From contig VFIW01000121.1 of NCBI GenBank assembly GCA_006386115.1, forward strand, positions 1 through 64,000: 64,000 nt of DNA. Direction: 5' to 3'. Positions 10,291 to 21,974 of this stretch are shown in pieces. Position numbers and translations under genes: made by a program. Under the pieces are notes generated by a model that was not told the origin of the DNA, ran no database searches, and saw nothing but the letters and a program-made list of their open reading frames with translations. Numbering within the stretch: the first letter of the stretch is position 1; each line of letters begins with the position of its first letter. Source of the stretch: Globisporangium splendens (Eukaryota; Oomycota; Peronosporomycetes; Pythiales; Pythiaceae).

Positions 10291-13200
10291 TAAAGAAATC
10301 AGAGCGAGAACACTTCTTCCGACGCCTAAACGAGGAGTTCCGGACTCGTCGTGCAGAAGCAGTGCTCGGAGGTGACTTCAATTGTGTGCTCGACAAGCAA
10401 CGGGACCGGTACCAAAGAGGAGTTCTGCTACCGATGCAATGCGAAAGTGCAGAACTGAGACGATTATTGACGGAGTGGAACATACACGACGCACGGGAGC
10501 TGGTGGAGGATCCGAGTGACCAGTGCAGCGGGAACCGACGGAGCATTTCACATACTGGAGAAAAAACTCAGCCAGTCGACTTGACCGATTCTATATAGCA
10601 GGAAATCTGGGCAGCGCCGTGCAATGGGAGACCACAGAGCTACCCAAGCGCTACTCGGATCACCAAGCAGTGGTGCTGCATACGAAATGGACGAGTCAAC
10701 CGCAGAGATCAAGGAAGGTGAACAAGTGCAGGTACCCGATACGTACTTCGCGTCCTGATTTGGTGCGGACTGGGGTGCAAAAGGCAATCAGTCGCGAGCT
10801 GGAGCTGATGCAGAGTGAAGAACCAATCGAGTGGAGCCACCTGGAGCAGCGGATCATCAAAGCAATACTGAGAGTAAGTCGAGCAGAGAAGCGGCAAGTG
10901 CGAAGATATCGGCAAAAGTTGGAGGATCAGCAACACCGACCGGCAAACCGCTCAAGGCGCCAGCTGATCGAAGAACAAGCAAACGCGGCAAGAGAGGCAG
11001 CAGAGTTTAAATTCGGTAAGTATATGCAAGCAACACAGGGGATGTTCGTCACTTCTTTCGGAGGATCGCCAACTGGCAGCGGGATCAAACAATGTCGCGA
11101 TTGGAAACGAGAGGCAACCGCGGCTTTGCATCGGCATAAGGCAGGAGGCGTGGACAGTCTGAACAACGACTTCTACAAGGATTGCGAGGACGTGATGGTC
11201 GACGTTTTGGTGCGGGAATTCAACAACATCCAACGCGGGGCACCCATGCCAAGATCATTCGGTCAAGGAATCGTTATTCCGTTGCGCAAGAAAGGAGATT
11301 CACCAAATCCCCCCTCGATTACAGACCAATCACTCTGCTTACGACCACATACAAGTTGTTTGCAAAAGTCCTAGCAACAAGGTTGCAAGACATCCTTCTG
11401 TGGATCATCGGGGAAGAACAACAAGGCTTCGTACGCGACCGACTGATGGAGAACGCGATCCTCATCATGCAAGCCGCATTGGATAAAGCGTACCACAGCA
11501 GCACTGAAGGGTTCGATGACGCTCCGGGAATTGTGATGCTTGACTTCATGGAGGCTTACGACACATTGGACAGAGACTTTCTGTACCTTGTGCTGAGCAA
11601 GTTCGGTTTTGGGCGACAATTTGTGGATTTAGTACGTCGAATGCACACGGACACTACGGCGCAGTACCTGGTGAACGGTGAACTGTCGAAAGAATGGGAG
11701 GTCAAGTCGGGTATTCGTCAAGGTTGCCCCCTGGCCCCTCTGCTGTTTATCGTTGCTGCGGAGATTCTCGCACTGGCAGTACAACAAGACCCCTATCTGG
11801 AAGGGATTCGTGTGACCAAATCCGGAGCAGAACCCCATCTTATTTCGACCTTCGTCGACGACTCCGCCGTCTTTTTGAAACAAGGAAACAGCTGCCTCGG
11901 CTGATGCAGCTGCTGACCGAGTTTGGCCAGCAATCAGGGCTGCACGTGCAACCAACGAAAAGCAGCTATATCAGTCTCAACACAGCAGTAGTCCAAGAAC
12001 AAAGATGCGGCATTCCAATCCTGAAGCATGGAGAGACGGTGAGGTACCTTGGCATCCAAATAGGAACCGGGAACATCACGCGAGCTAATTGGGAGGACCG
12101 CCTGCAAAAGCTCTGAACAAGATTGATTATCGCGACCAAAGTCTCCAACAGTGTGGTGGGGAGAGTGCTTATACTGAATTCGGTCTTGCTGCCATCGATT
12201 CTATTCACTGCCAGCTACATCAAGCCCCCAGTGAAGGTCGTGGATCAGCTAGTGAATCTACAAAAGCAATTTTTGTGGAAATCGACACTCGGCACAGACG
12301 GCATGAGGCACAAGGTGAGTCCTTCCCTGCTCTACCTGCCGGTCAAGGAAGGAGGTATTGGTCTCTATTCAATACCTCTGGCAATAAAGCGACAAGCGAT
12401 GCGGCGGACAACTCGGTGGCTACAGCGAGCGCGAGACAGGTATACAGAAGCTTGGCATGAACAGGTTCATCAGGACAAAAGTCAAAACTGGGGATGTTGC
12501 GCGATTTCGCCCAAGGAGCGAAGCCAGCACGCACAGACAAGGCTGTACCAGACGAACAATATCCACAGACTCGGGTGGGAGTATCTCGGTGAAGACCTGG
12601 TGGCTGCAGAGGGACGCAATCCCGCGTGGAAAGACGATCTGAAGCGGCAGATGGAATCCTTGCTACCGACCGTGGACCTCGAGTGGAGATCAGACGGACG
12701 AGTAGGTGTGTACTTTGGGAGAAAACCTGAGCAGACGATACATCAGCTATCGGAAGAGACTCGAGCGTTCTGGCCATCCTTCCAGTGGAACGACAACCCC
12801 TGGATAATCGACAGTCAAGGCGAGCAGTACACGGTCAAAACGGTTTCTTTCCTGAAAGAATGCAATTTGGCCAGCTTCAACGTGAGACGGGAAGAAGAGC
12901 GAGTGTTCTCCGTGCGGCTACCAACCATGACAGCGACTCTTAAATTCAAACGAATGACCGCCCTGCGAAAACTCGTAACCAGCATCATTCTATGCTCACC
13001 GGGGATAGAAATCGATGCAGGCAACCAGCTAAACAGTCACCAGGAGCCGTGGAGCAGGAAGCACACAAAACGAGAGTACAAGTGGATCAGCAACGGCATG
13101 GGAACCACCACCGCGGTGCCAGTGTCGGAGAGGAGCCACACGGACTACATTCAGATGCAACGGCAAGCAAATGGAGTTCTCTGGACAGTGACCGACTGAG

Positions 13201-14477
13201 CCGGGGATGCTACCTGTCAACAAGACGTTGCAATGATCGAAGAAGAAATAAAGACCATAGGGTGGACATTCAAACCGCACCCGCTCACGACGCAAGTTCC
13301 GTGAGGATGTCTTACGCCGTGTCAGATGTGGACGACATACCGTATTTCTACGATGCAGCTCAACCTGTTCCATCCGGGAAGGATCGAGTCTTCGGCATGC
13401 CCAAGCAATGCCGGATGTGGGGAGACAAAAGAAACGATCTCACACATAGTCTGGAGTTGCAAGCGAGCACAAGCCGCGTGGACAGCCTTCCTCGGACGAT
13501 GGATCGGCCGAACATTGACGAAGCAAGCACTCAACCTCTTCCTGCCTCAGATTGCTAGTCGCATAGCCCCGCCAGGTCAACGATCTCTGCTCCGGGAATT
13601 GGAAAAGCGCTTCGGGTTCATTACCCCGGAGCACTCGACAGCACTACAGAAACTTTGGTTTATTGTCACATCAAGCATCCCAGTATTGTTATGGAGAACG
13701 AGAGTGGAAATAGTGCAAGAGCGGCAACACGTCACTATTGAAGAAAGCACCCAGCGAGTGTGGACAGCGTGTGTGTTGCAAGTGCGGGCTGTGGCTCATC
13801 GGATGAGAACGCTCAAAGGAGAAAAGATCAATGCAACTTGCCTGAGCCAACTGCTCAGCGTACTGGAGAGACAAGATTTGTCGCGCTAACTGGAAGAATG
13901 GGCGACGGTGTGTCTATATTTCGATGGAGGTGCACACGGCAACCCAGGTCCAGGAGGCAGCGGTTGGGCACTCGTCTTCCTGAATGAACGAAGCAATCGA
14001 TGGGAACTCAAAGCATGCGGCTATGCGTACATGGGACCACAAGTCACGAACAATTGGTGCGAATACAGCGCGCTGAGAGATGGTCTGGCATACAGTGCAC
14101 ACTACCCACAGCACTATGAAGTCAAGTTCGAAGTCTTCGGAGACAGCCAAATGATTGTCGCAGCCCAGAACGGGTTCGCCTCAATACGCCAGACCAAGTT
14201 GTAGCCACTAGCAGTTCGGGTAAATCAAACCATCACCAACTTTGCGTGGATCTCCTGGAATCACACAAGACGAGAACAAAACAAAATGGCCGATCTTCTC
14301 GCCAACATGGCAATGAACTCCAAGAATGCAAAGATACTCATCGACGAATCGCGGGGAAATGATCAAGTTCTTCTGTCCCAAGTCGCAGCTCTACTCGACA
14401 ATGACATCGGTGCCGCACCGTCAAAACTGAGAAACACCTCACTGTCGGCAGTGTTCATGAGACTCAGGGATTCTTAA
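10291..14477 (+). pseudogene. LINE B ORF2 (endonuclease-RT-zf-RVT-RNase H), broken by frameshifts and stops
   Basis: Readable blocks in order: the C-terminal half of the endonuclease (GGDFNCVLD near 10370; SRLDRFYI and YSDHQAV near 10570-10670, two different frames); a long basic linker; RT fingers and palm (DYRPITLL about 11315, QQGFVRDR, a palm FMEAYDTLDRDF near 11545, GIRQGCPLAPLLF near 11715, and the YxDD-equivalent FVDDS near 11853); thumb (12123-13199); zf-RVT (C-x-G-C...H-x4-C near 13400-13470); RNase H starting YFDGGAHGNPGPGG near 13917 with TAG at 14202-14204. At least five frame changes occur, so this copy cannot encode a full ORF2. Confidence 0.88.
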
Positions 14478-14510
14478 ACTGTATGTAGATCATAAGTTGA
14501 ATAGAATCAC
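10291..14510 (+). mobile_element. Non-LTR retrotransposon LINE B (longest of three copies)
   Basis: It starts inside an APE-type endonuclease domain and runs through RT, zf-RVT and RNase H to a 3' end with the motif GAATCACCTTCTCTCT. The same 3' end, with GAATTACC, occurs on the minus strand at 19619 and 41041, where the copies are bounded by target-site duplications. The 3' tail is CT-rich rather than poly(A). Element B1 abuts the AAAGAT tail of LINE A. The 5' boundary is approximate and no duplication was identified for this copy. Confidence 0.85.
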
Positions 14511-15067
14511 CTTCTCTCTATCACGTACTTATTTCGGAGTATTTCGTATCCAATGTGCGTGGTGTTGTTGATCATTCATCAGTGTAGGCATTCCAGCTGG
14601 CGAAAACTCTGGTGCGATGAGCGAACATGAAAGAACGTATTCGCAGCTAGACGTGCAGGAGACAGATTCGAGAGTTGTGTCTTTCTGTCGCACTTGAACG
14701 CAGTGCATGCGTTATCGATCGTGTGATATCAATTAAGCAGCGCGGCACTGTCAGACCAGTGTGGCGTTGATGTTGCACTGGTAGGATTATTTACTGGTCT
14801 AAATGGGGTATGGTATGGATTTCTGGTATGGTCTCACCACTCAGGGTTATTTTAGTTTCTGTTGCTGGTCTAGCAATTGGTACGAATGCAACTCAGACCA
14901 GTAGTTAGACCGCGAGAAAAAAGTACATAATACGAGACACATTAACGAGGGTTCTGACTCGGTGCGTGCTCCAAAATACATTTGGATGAGAGATGACACT
15001 GAGGATGCAGCAGAGTACCAGTGGAAGTTGCCGAATTTTCGAACCTTGAGAAGATGATTGCGAGTGT
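14511..15067. other. Intergenic, no gene seen; cluster of AGACCAGT/ACTGGTCT octamers
   Basis: No convincing reading frame. Between 14753 and 14902 there are four copies of one octamer in both orientations (14753-14760, 14793-14800, 14864-14871 with one mismatch, 14895-14902), giving several possible foldbacks. This could be part of a small decayed transposon, but the ends are not defined. Confidence 0.4.
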
Positions 15068-15069
15068 GT

Positions 15070-15129
15070 GCAATGGGCTATAGCCAGCCATTACATGAAG
15101 GTGGATCTGTCCCCAGATCTAGTGTGTCA
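15070..15129 (+). repeat. Fragment of the family C LTR (first ~60 bp only)
   Basis: It matches the start of the element C LTR (30358-30417), including the foldback around CCAGCCATTACATGAAGG and the stretch CCCCAGATCTAGTGTGTCA, then stops abruptly. Its right end joins the remains of a minus-strand gene whose last codons and stop come from the LTR fragment. Confidence 0.8.
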
Positions 15130-15996
15130 CTTGCAAGATGGCTTCCACGATTCGTCCGGTCGACTGGTGATCTTTGTAAACCTGCGTTGCATCCGATAAT
15201 TTGCCGACCAGCTCTCCTTCCACCTGAGCTGCGATGGTGTTCTGGAAGCGGAAGAGGGTGTCCCCATCATACACTCGCCGTAGGAATTGAGGCAGGTATC
15301 GAATCAGGAGTTCGCCTTCCAGGATCGCTAGCATGATTTCCCATTCCATCGTTGTCGGCTGGCGCAGGGTTGGTGTGTACTCGAATTTTTGCTTGCAGTG
15401 TCGGATCATGTTGCGTTGTTCCTCCTCCGAGTATTTGTCCGATTGGAAGGTGAAGGGCTGGGTGCCTTGCTCTTTGGCTTTTGTTTGATTGTTGCTGCTC
15501 GTTCGCAAAATCCATGGCGTAGCCTTGGCTTCTTCTGCAAGCCTATTCTGGTCGATTCTCTTTTGGATAAGCGCTACTACTGTCCACGATGACCGGCGCA
15601 TATCATTGCGTAGTTAGAGGCTTGTGTGCTCAATTCAGTATAATAACCTCTTTCCAATGATCTTTGCAGTTGTCTGTTGGTTGTCGTCGTGGTACTTGTA
15701 CTCCCGATACAAAGAGCTGGCACCAAGGCTGTCTGTCCTGCAGAAGGCTGAATCAAAAGTGAGTGATACCAAACAAAAGTGTCGCCCTGTTGTCCTATTT
15801 TTCTGTATATTTCGGTGAAAGTGGTGCGAACTTCCTCCAAATTGAGCATTTTGCCCATATACAGAGACAATGGCATTTTAATGAGATAAAAGTGAGCGTT
15901 GGAATGTATCCGGGTGTTGTACAACAGATTCAGAGCCGGAGTGATGAGTGAAGAGTCCAATACGCGTATTTCAAGTGCTTCTTGACTTGAGGGCAA
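15119..15996 (-). pseudogene. Unrecognised minus-strand gene remnant, 3' end replaced by an LTR fragment
   Basis: Two minus-strand open segments (15996-15577 and 15601-15119) show protein-like composition without a known domain. The first begins MPSSQEALEIRVLDSSL; the second has a charged helical stretch and ends LPQFLRRVYDGDTLFRFQ...ILQVTH at a stop inside the LTR fragment at 15070-15129. Between them a segment LGASSLYREYKYHDDNQ is readable in another frame, suggesting one or two introns (a GTATCA donor near 15770 is possible) or indels. I do not recognise the family. The C-terminus is probably lost. It could also be several unrelated fragments. Confidence 0.35.
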
Positions 15997-17655
15997 ATCG
16001 AGCTGTGAGCTTTATTGCGGCACCGGTTTCCACTTTGCCTTGGCATGTCCTCGGCATGTTCCACCAGCACCATTAGTTTAGTTTAACACCATGCCAAGAG
16101 GCAACATGGAGCTACCCGCAAACCACTCGTAGCACAACTGCATCTGATCTCTGCTCAGGTGGGGCTCCAGAGGCGGCAGTGATCTAACCGTGCGCACTTA
16201 GTTCAACTGCATCTGATCTAAACGTTTGTCTACACTAAGTTCACTTTCCTTCTGGTTTGTAACATTGACAGACTTGATGTCGGCCATACTGTTTTGTAAC
16301 CTGTTCATCTGTGTACGCTTTACAAGTATTTTGTTGTCAACGTTTGTCCCATGACGCTGTAGACGGCAAACTGGTATTGCTTGCTCACGTTTGCTGTGCT
16401 TTTTGCTTGCTTCTGATCCCCACGTTTTCCGTCTTCTTTGAGTGGCGGGTTCGTTGTTCCGAGAAGAAACAAACCGTGTGTTCTTTGCTGGCAGGAAGAT
16501 TTCGTCATATGCAGATCATTTCGCATCCATTCTCCCAATGAAGCGCGCAAATCGAATGGGAGTCATTGATGGACTGCTGAGTAATCCAATGTCCATTTTT
16601 GCCCATTTCTATACAACTGTGTTGTGATGATGATATCCACAGTGTCTGGGTACGTGAACTCTCTGACCGCCATCCGTTTGCTGCTTTCAACTTCCGAATG
16701 AAACTGATGTGACCTGGCGCAACACATTCATGAGTTTGAACTTCCATAGCATGTGTTCTCCGAGAGTAGCCCTTGCACCTAGTGGTTAAAAATTCTTGTC
16801 GAGACAGCACGATAAAGATTACGAGACCGAAAATGGACACAAAAAAACTTGAGCGATGACAAATCGGGGCTGATCCACTCCCTTTCCTCATTGTGCTCCT
16901 GCAAAGAAATTGTGGCTGAAGGCGTTTGACTTTTCTTGTGTTATCGGCATGTGATCAGCATATCTGTCGCAAAATAAACTCTCACACGTGAAACTGCCTT
17001 GCTTTAGTGGTGCTGCCAGCTGTGACCGAGCATCATGCAGGCAGAGAGATGGTTATTTGTACCTTGCCTGCTGACATCAAAATTCCATCGCACATGTGGG
17101 GCTCATTTCGCATCCTACGCCATATCAGCACCTATAAATCAAAAACGTGCCATTGATGGGTTACTTGCATTGAATTTAACTAGATTAGGTCTTCTTTTCG
17201 CTCACATCTGTTTACAATTTCCCAACATTTCGCATATGATTTGATGATGATCTGCTGCGCAATCTGAGCCCGTAAACCCTCTGAATGGTAGCCGCCATCT
17301 CAAGCGATCGGAGAGGGAGAAACTGGTGATCAGAAGTATCGCACAGCACTTAGTTTTGAGTACCTGATCAGCATACAGTTGTCCTACAAGCAAAAGACCT
17401 TGTCGACAATTCCGAAGAGACATCAGGTGTTTGATGTCACAACGTACGCGGGTTTCTAGTGGAAAGTGTATCCAGTGACCAAAAATTCTTATATCCATGG
17501 CACCAACAGTCTCAAGACAGTCGTAAAAATGATACTCATCACACCGAAATACGGATAACGTGCATTTCAACAGTGCAGAAAACAGAACAGACAAACAGAG
17601 GGCGATCGACCCTATTGCACACCATATTGAACAGTTTGCCACGGTTGGAATCGAG
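15997..17655. other. Intergenic region, no gene or repeat recognised
   Basis: AT-richer than its neighbours. Short frames are present on both strands but none has domain-like composition or a paralogue in the window. Confidence 0.5.
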
Positions 17656-17675
17656 CGGTTCATTTTCATTCTTGC
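17656..17675 (+). promoter_or_regulatory. Oomycete-type initiator (Inr/FPR) of GT-1
   Basis: GGTTCATTTTCATTCTTGCC, about 45-65 bp upstream of the ATG at 17721, resembles the oomycete core promoter consensus (TCATT, a few bases, then CAWTTT-like). No TATA box is apparent. The match is by eye. Confidence 0.5.
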
Positions 17676-17720
17676 CCTCCATACAAGCAGCACTCCGTAG
17701 CAATCTGATAAAGTGTCAGA

Positions 17721-19464
17721 ATGAGAATGCAGCCGAAGACGTCTTCTGCAGCATGTATGTCGCGGCGATTGCATCCCATCGCCATCGTGGCAGCGGTGCT
17801 GCTCGTTTTAGGGTTCTGTGTGCTCTTTTTCGAAGCCGCTTCGTTGGATTACGCACAGGCGGTTGTACAGAGTGCGGAAGAGATGCGCAAGGAAAGACTA
17901 GGCGCATTTCGACAACATCTCGGTATGCTTCTCGACGCCAACGATGAGTCCCTCGAGCCATGGATGCGTGAAAGCAGCGACACGGAGGTCCCCTCGGACG
18001 AGCGTCTTCATTTGAGTCTACTTCAGGCAGCGTGCCTGGAAAACACAGCAAGCATCGTGCCGTGGACGTACGGCAAACCCGGTCCCGATCAAGAAAACGA
18101 CGAGGCGAATCGAAAGACGCTTATTTCAAAAGATGACCCAGAACTGCTCGAAAAGCTCCGCCAATGTCCTGATATCGACATCTTCATTCCCACGGGACTC
18201 CGCGGTCATGGATACTGCGAAGACGCGATTGTGTATGCGAAATGTAAGTGCAAAAAGATACTGTGGTGTCTGCTTGCTGAAGTTTTGGACTAATATTTTG
18301 TACTGTTGTGTGTGTTTATGATAAACAGTCTTGGAATCACGATTGCTGCCACACTGGGCACTGGAGGTCCAGCTTTTCGATGCCAATCTCAATCGCACAG
18401 TCACGTACCACGAATTGTGTCCCAAAACGCCGATTCTGCTCTTCAACCACTACTGGGATGGCGTCCCAGACGCTCCGGATTTCCCGAAAGACAAACCCGT
18501 GTACCTCATGCCGAACGTCGAAATGTATGAGCTGAACGAGAAGTACCTCTGGAGAATCGATGTCGCTTTGTGCAAGACGCGTACGTGCTACAAGCGCTTG
18601 GTCCAATGGTACGCGCAAGAGGGCAACCCGCGCAACACACAAGTGTTTTACACACGCCACACGTCATCTGACGTCGCGAACTATGCACATCGCAAACTGG
18701 GCGACGACGCAATCGCGAAAAAGGATTTTGAGAACGTGCGCTTCATCCACACCGTCGGTGGCAGGTACGTCAGCATCGATACGATTGGCAAGCCGTTTAC
18801 TTCTCTCTGTATTCTGACGTCTTTGTGTCCCTGCTTACACTGCGATAGCTCACACAAAGGCACTCGAGAAGTGATCGAGTGCTGGCTATCGCGTCCGGAT
18901 TTTCCTCGTCTCGACCTTTTCATCGCCGAAGGCTCGTACAAGAGCACCTACGAAGCGGTATACGGGAAGCGAATCCGTGCGAGCCAAATCAACTTGACGA
19001 GCCATCGTATCGACCCAATTCCGTTTGGCAAAACCATCGCTGAGGCGTCGTTTTTTCTGTGTCCGAGTCGCATGGAAGGCTACGGTCACTACATTAACCA
19101 GGCGCGCGCATCTGGTGGCGTGATCGTAACCACGAATGGATTCCCGATGAACGAACTTATTGAAGCCCCTGCAATGGGGGTGTACGTTGACACGAACCGC
19201 CAAAAAGACTCGAATATGTTTCTAGGTGGTAACTACCGAGGCGAACACGGCCTCCGCAATGTCGAAGGCATGCTCGCTGTAAGTTCTGGCGACAGCGTGT
19301 GCCGCGCAGTCGAGCAAGTGCTGTTCAACACAAGCGTCTGGCAACGCGAAGCAATGGCGGCTGCTGCACAGCGACAATACCATATCGACACGAGGTTCTT
19401 TGCACGCGAAATGCGTAAGCTACGGAAGTTTATCAACGAGGTGAGGAAGAAGTTGGCACACTGA
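17721..19464 (+). CDS. Glycosyltransferase GT-1 (GT-B fold type, membrane anchored), 3 exons
   Basis: Exons 17721-18243, 18329-18764 and 18849-19464, separated by two GT-AG introns (18244-18328, 85 bp; 18765-18848, 84 bp), give 524 residues without interruption. The splice positions are supported by the paralogue GT-2, which has the same two phases and an identical exon 2 length (436 nt). The N-terminus has a short basic stretch and one hydrophobic anchor (IAIVAAVLLVLGFCVLFF), so a type II Golgi/ER protein is likely. The C-terminal half resembles the donor-binding domain of GT4-like enzymes: KTIAEASFFLCPSRMEGYGHYINQ... then ASGGVIVTTNGFPMNELI. The usual E-x7-E motif reads E-x7-Q here. Substrate unknown. 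Alternative in-frame starts lie at 17727 and 17757. Confidence 0.85.
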
Positions 19465-19601
19465 GCTGGTACTCAGCATTTACGACAGGCACCAGAGGGA
19501 TCAGTATAGACGGTGAGGGACACCTCAGTAGCAATGGTAAATACTTGAAATACAGACGACAGTATCACTGGCTTCTATTTCCACAAGCACACGCTTTCTT
19601 G
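19465..19601. other. Short 3' flank of GT-1 before LINE copy
   Basis: Presumed 3' untranslated region of GT-1; no further feature seen. Confidence 0.4.
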
Positions 19602-19618
19602 TTCACCGTAAGCATTGT
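19602..19618. repeat. Target-site duplication (left) of LINE B copy 2
   Basis: TTCACCGTAAGCATTGT, repeated exactly at 21053-21069 on the other side of the LINE fragment. Confidence 0.92.
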
Positions 19619-21052
19619 GAAAGAGAAGGTAATTCTATTCAACTTATGATCTACATACAGTTTAAGAATTCCTGAGTCTCATGAACACTGCCGACAGTGA
19701 GGTGTTTCTCAGTTTTGACGGTGCGGCACCGATGTCATTGTCGAGTAGAGCTGCGACTTGGGACAGAAGAACTTGATCATTTCCCCGCGATTCGTCGATG
19801 AGTATCTTTGCATTCTTGGAGTTCATTGCCATGTTGGCGAGAAGATCGGCCATTTTGTTTTGTTCTCGTTTTGTGTGATTCCAGGAGGTCCACGCAAAGT
19901 TGGCGATGATTTGGTTTACTCGAACTGCTAGTGGCTGCAACTTGGTCTGGCGTATCGAGGAGAACCTGTTCTGGGCTGTGATAGTCATTTGGCTGTCTCC
20001 GAAGACTTCCAACTTGACTTCATAGTGCTGTAGGTAGTGTGCACTGTATGCCAGGCCATCTTTCAGCGCGCTGTATTCGCACCGGTTGTTCGTGACTTGT
20101 GGTCCCATGTACGCATAGCCGCATGCTTTGAGTTCCCATCGATTGCTTCGTTCATTCAGGAAGACGAGTGCCCAACCGCTGCCTCCTGGACCTGGGTCGC
20201 CGCGTGCACCTTCATCGAAATACAAACGCGCCGTCACCCATGCTTCCAGCTGGTGCGACAAGTCTTGTCTCTCCAGTACGCTGAGCAGTTGGCTCAGGCA
20301 CGTTGCGTTGATCTTTTCTCCTTTGAGCGTTCTCACCCGATGAGCCACAGCCCGCACCTGCATCGCACCCGCTGTCCATACACGCTGGGTACTTTCTTCG
20401 ATAGTGAGGTGCTACCGTTCATGGACTATTCCCACTCTAGTTCTCCATAGCAATACTTGAATGCTTGATGTGACAATAAACCACAGTTTCTGTAGTGCTG
20501 TCGAGTGTTCCGGAGTAATGAACCCGAAGCGCTTTTCCAATTCCCGGAGCAAAGGTCGTTGACCTGGCGGGGCTGTGCGGCTAGCAATATGAGGTAGGAA
20601 GAGATTGAGTGCTTGCTCCGTCAATGTTCGGCTCATCCATCGTCCGAGGAAGACCGTCCACGCGGCTTGTGCTCGCTTGCGACTCCAGACTATGTGTGAG
20701 ATAGTTTCTTTTGTCTCCCCACGTCCGGCATTGCTTGGGCATGCCGAAGACTCGATCCTTCCCGGATGGAACAGGTTGAGCTGCATCGTAGAAATACGGT
20801 ATGTCGTCCACATCTGACACGGCGTAAGACATCCTCACGGAACTTGCGTCGTGAGCGGGTGCGGTTTGAATGTCCACCCTATGGTCTTTATTTCTTCTTC
20901 GATCATTGCAACGTCTTGTTGACAGGTAGCATCCCCGGCTCAGTCGGTCACTGTCCAGAGAACTCCATTTGCTTGCCGTTGCATCTGAATGTAGTCCGTG
21001 TGGCTCCTCTCCGACACTGGCACCGCGGTGGTGGTTCCCATGCCGTTGGTAA
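19619..21052 (-). mobile_element. LINE B copy 2, 5'-truncated, with 17-bp target-site duplication
   Basis: Reverse-complement counterpart of about 13100-14510. It covers the end of the RT C-terminal region, zf-RVT (CPSNAGRGETKETISHIVW; one Cys replaced by Arg compared with copy 1) and RNase H (19662-20363). The RNase H start reads FDEGARGDPGPGG against FDGGAHGNPGPGG in copy 1. The RNase H frame is free of the stop found in copy 1. The 3' tail is GA/CT-rich (GAAAGAGAAGG on the plus strand). The flanking 17-bp direct repeat proves insertion by target-primed reverse transcription. Confidence 0.95.
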
Positions 21053-21069
21053 TTCACCGTAAGCATTGT
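21053..21069. repeat. Target-site duplication (right) of LINE B copy 2
   Basis: Second copy of TTCACCGTAAGCATTGT, immediately beyond the truncated 5' end of the LINE. Confidence 0.92.
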
Positions 21070-21257
21070 CACGCGAGATCACATGCTTGTAACTGACCAG
21101 TAGATGAAATGAATCAACAGCGAGTGGAATAAAACAGATTGCTTCCATTGACAACCGCTCTTGTTCCTGCAACCTAAGGTGGAATAGGAAAAGTACACAT
21201 TAAAGATACAATTCAACCGAAAGCAACCATGAATATTTTCCAGTCTGACGAGTATTT

Positions 21258-21483
21258 ATGAAAATTTCAGGTCATGAAAAATACTGTCTCGAGTCGTACA
21301 GTTCGATGCTGGCTAAGTTCGACCAGAATGAGACAGATGAAATGAGATTTTGCGTGTCAATTCGATTAGGTACGAGAGGGGCAACAAATAGCAGTTCATC
21401 TTCGATTTTTGCTTGGCGATCGCATACGCCGCGTGTCGCTAACTCGGAAATGGAATATCAAGCGGACGCCGACGCATATCTGC
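21258..21483 (+). pseudogene. Host gene, exon 1 (left part), interrupted by element B
   Basis: An open frame starting MKISGHEKYCLES and ending ANSEMEYQADADAYL stops at the left LTR of element B. If element B (21484-29614, with one duplication copy) is removed, the frame continues directly as QSGKAVDNTRA at 29615-29647, up to a GTACGT splice donor. The join falls inside a codon and stays in frame, so both sides belong to one gene. The remaining exons lie at 29718-30205 and beyond. The function of this N-terminal region is not recognised. Confidence 0.65.
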
Positions 21484-21877
21484 TGTAACGGGAATGCCCG
21501 TTACACGGCGTACACGTGTGTTGAGGAAGCGCAGGTGAGAGGAAGGACACAGCGGCAACGCTGCGTCCAAAAGAAGGAAGGGAGCTTTGCGCGATAACGT
21601 GCAAAAAGAGAAGTGAATTGAAATCTTAAGGTTTGAAATGCAAATCTGATGGGTTGTTCCTACGGCGTCTCTGATTGGTAGATAGTCGGGTGTCCAATCT
21701 GACTATCATCCAATGAGATTAAACTTCAATGTAATGTTCTTATTGGCTAAAAATGCAAGTGGCTACATACAGTGTTGATGGGTTAACGGGTGTGTTTGTA
21801 GAGAGTGGTAGAACCCGTGTGGGCATGACCCACACTCTTTGTACCCAAGAACCCATGTAATGGGAAGCCCCATTACC
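21484..21877 (-). repeat. 3' LTR of element B
   Basis: About 394 bp, near-identical to 29216-29609. Each LTR end is itself a foldback: 21484-21505 has arms TGTAACGGG and CCCGTTACA. The inner end reads CATTACC where the other LTR has CATTACA, so the terminal TG of this LTR is mutated. Confidence 0.93.
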
Positions 21878-21974
21878 TCATCCTCCTGTAAAGAGATTGG
21901 TCACGTAGAAACGCGTACGCGACCAATCCCTCTGGATTCTTCTGTGTTCTTTCGTGTTCGGAAGAGCTGAATGC

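Noticed and set aside
14751..14902. Terminal inverted repeats of a MITE built from AGACCAGT/ACTGGTCT
   Set aside because: Four octamers in mixed orientation but no flanking duplication and no extended complementarity.
16311..16891. Several 60-130-codon frames on both strands
   Set aside because: Mutually overlapping, atypical composition, no homologous copy.
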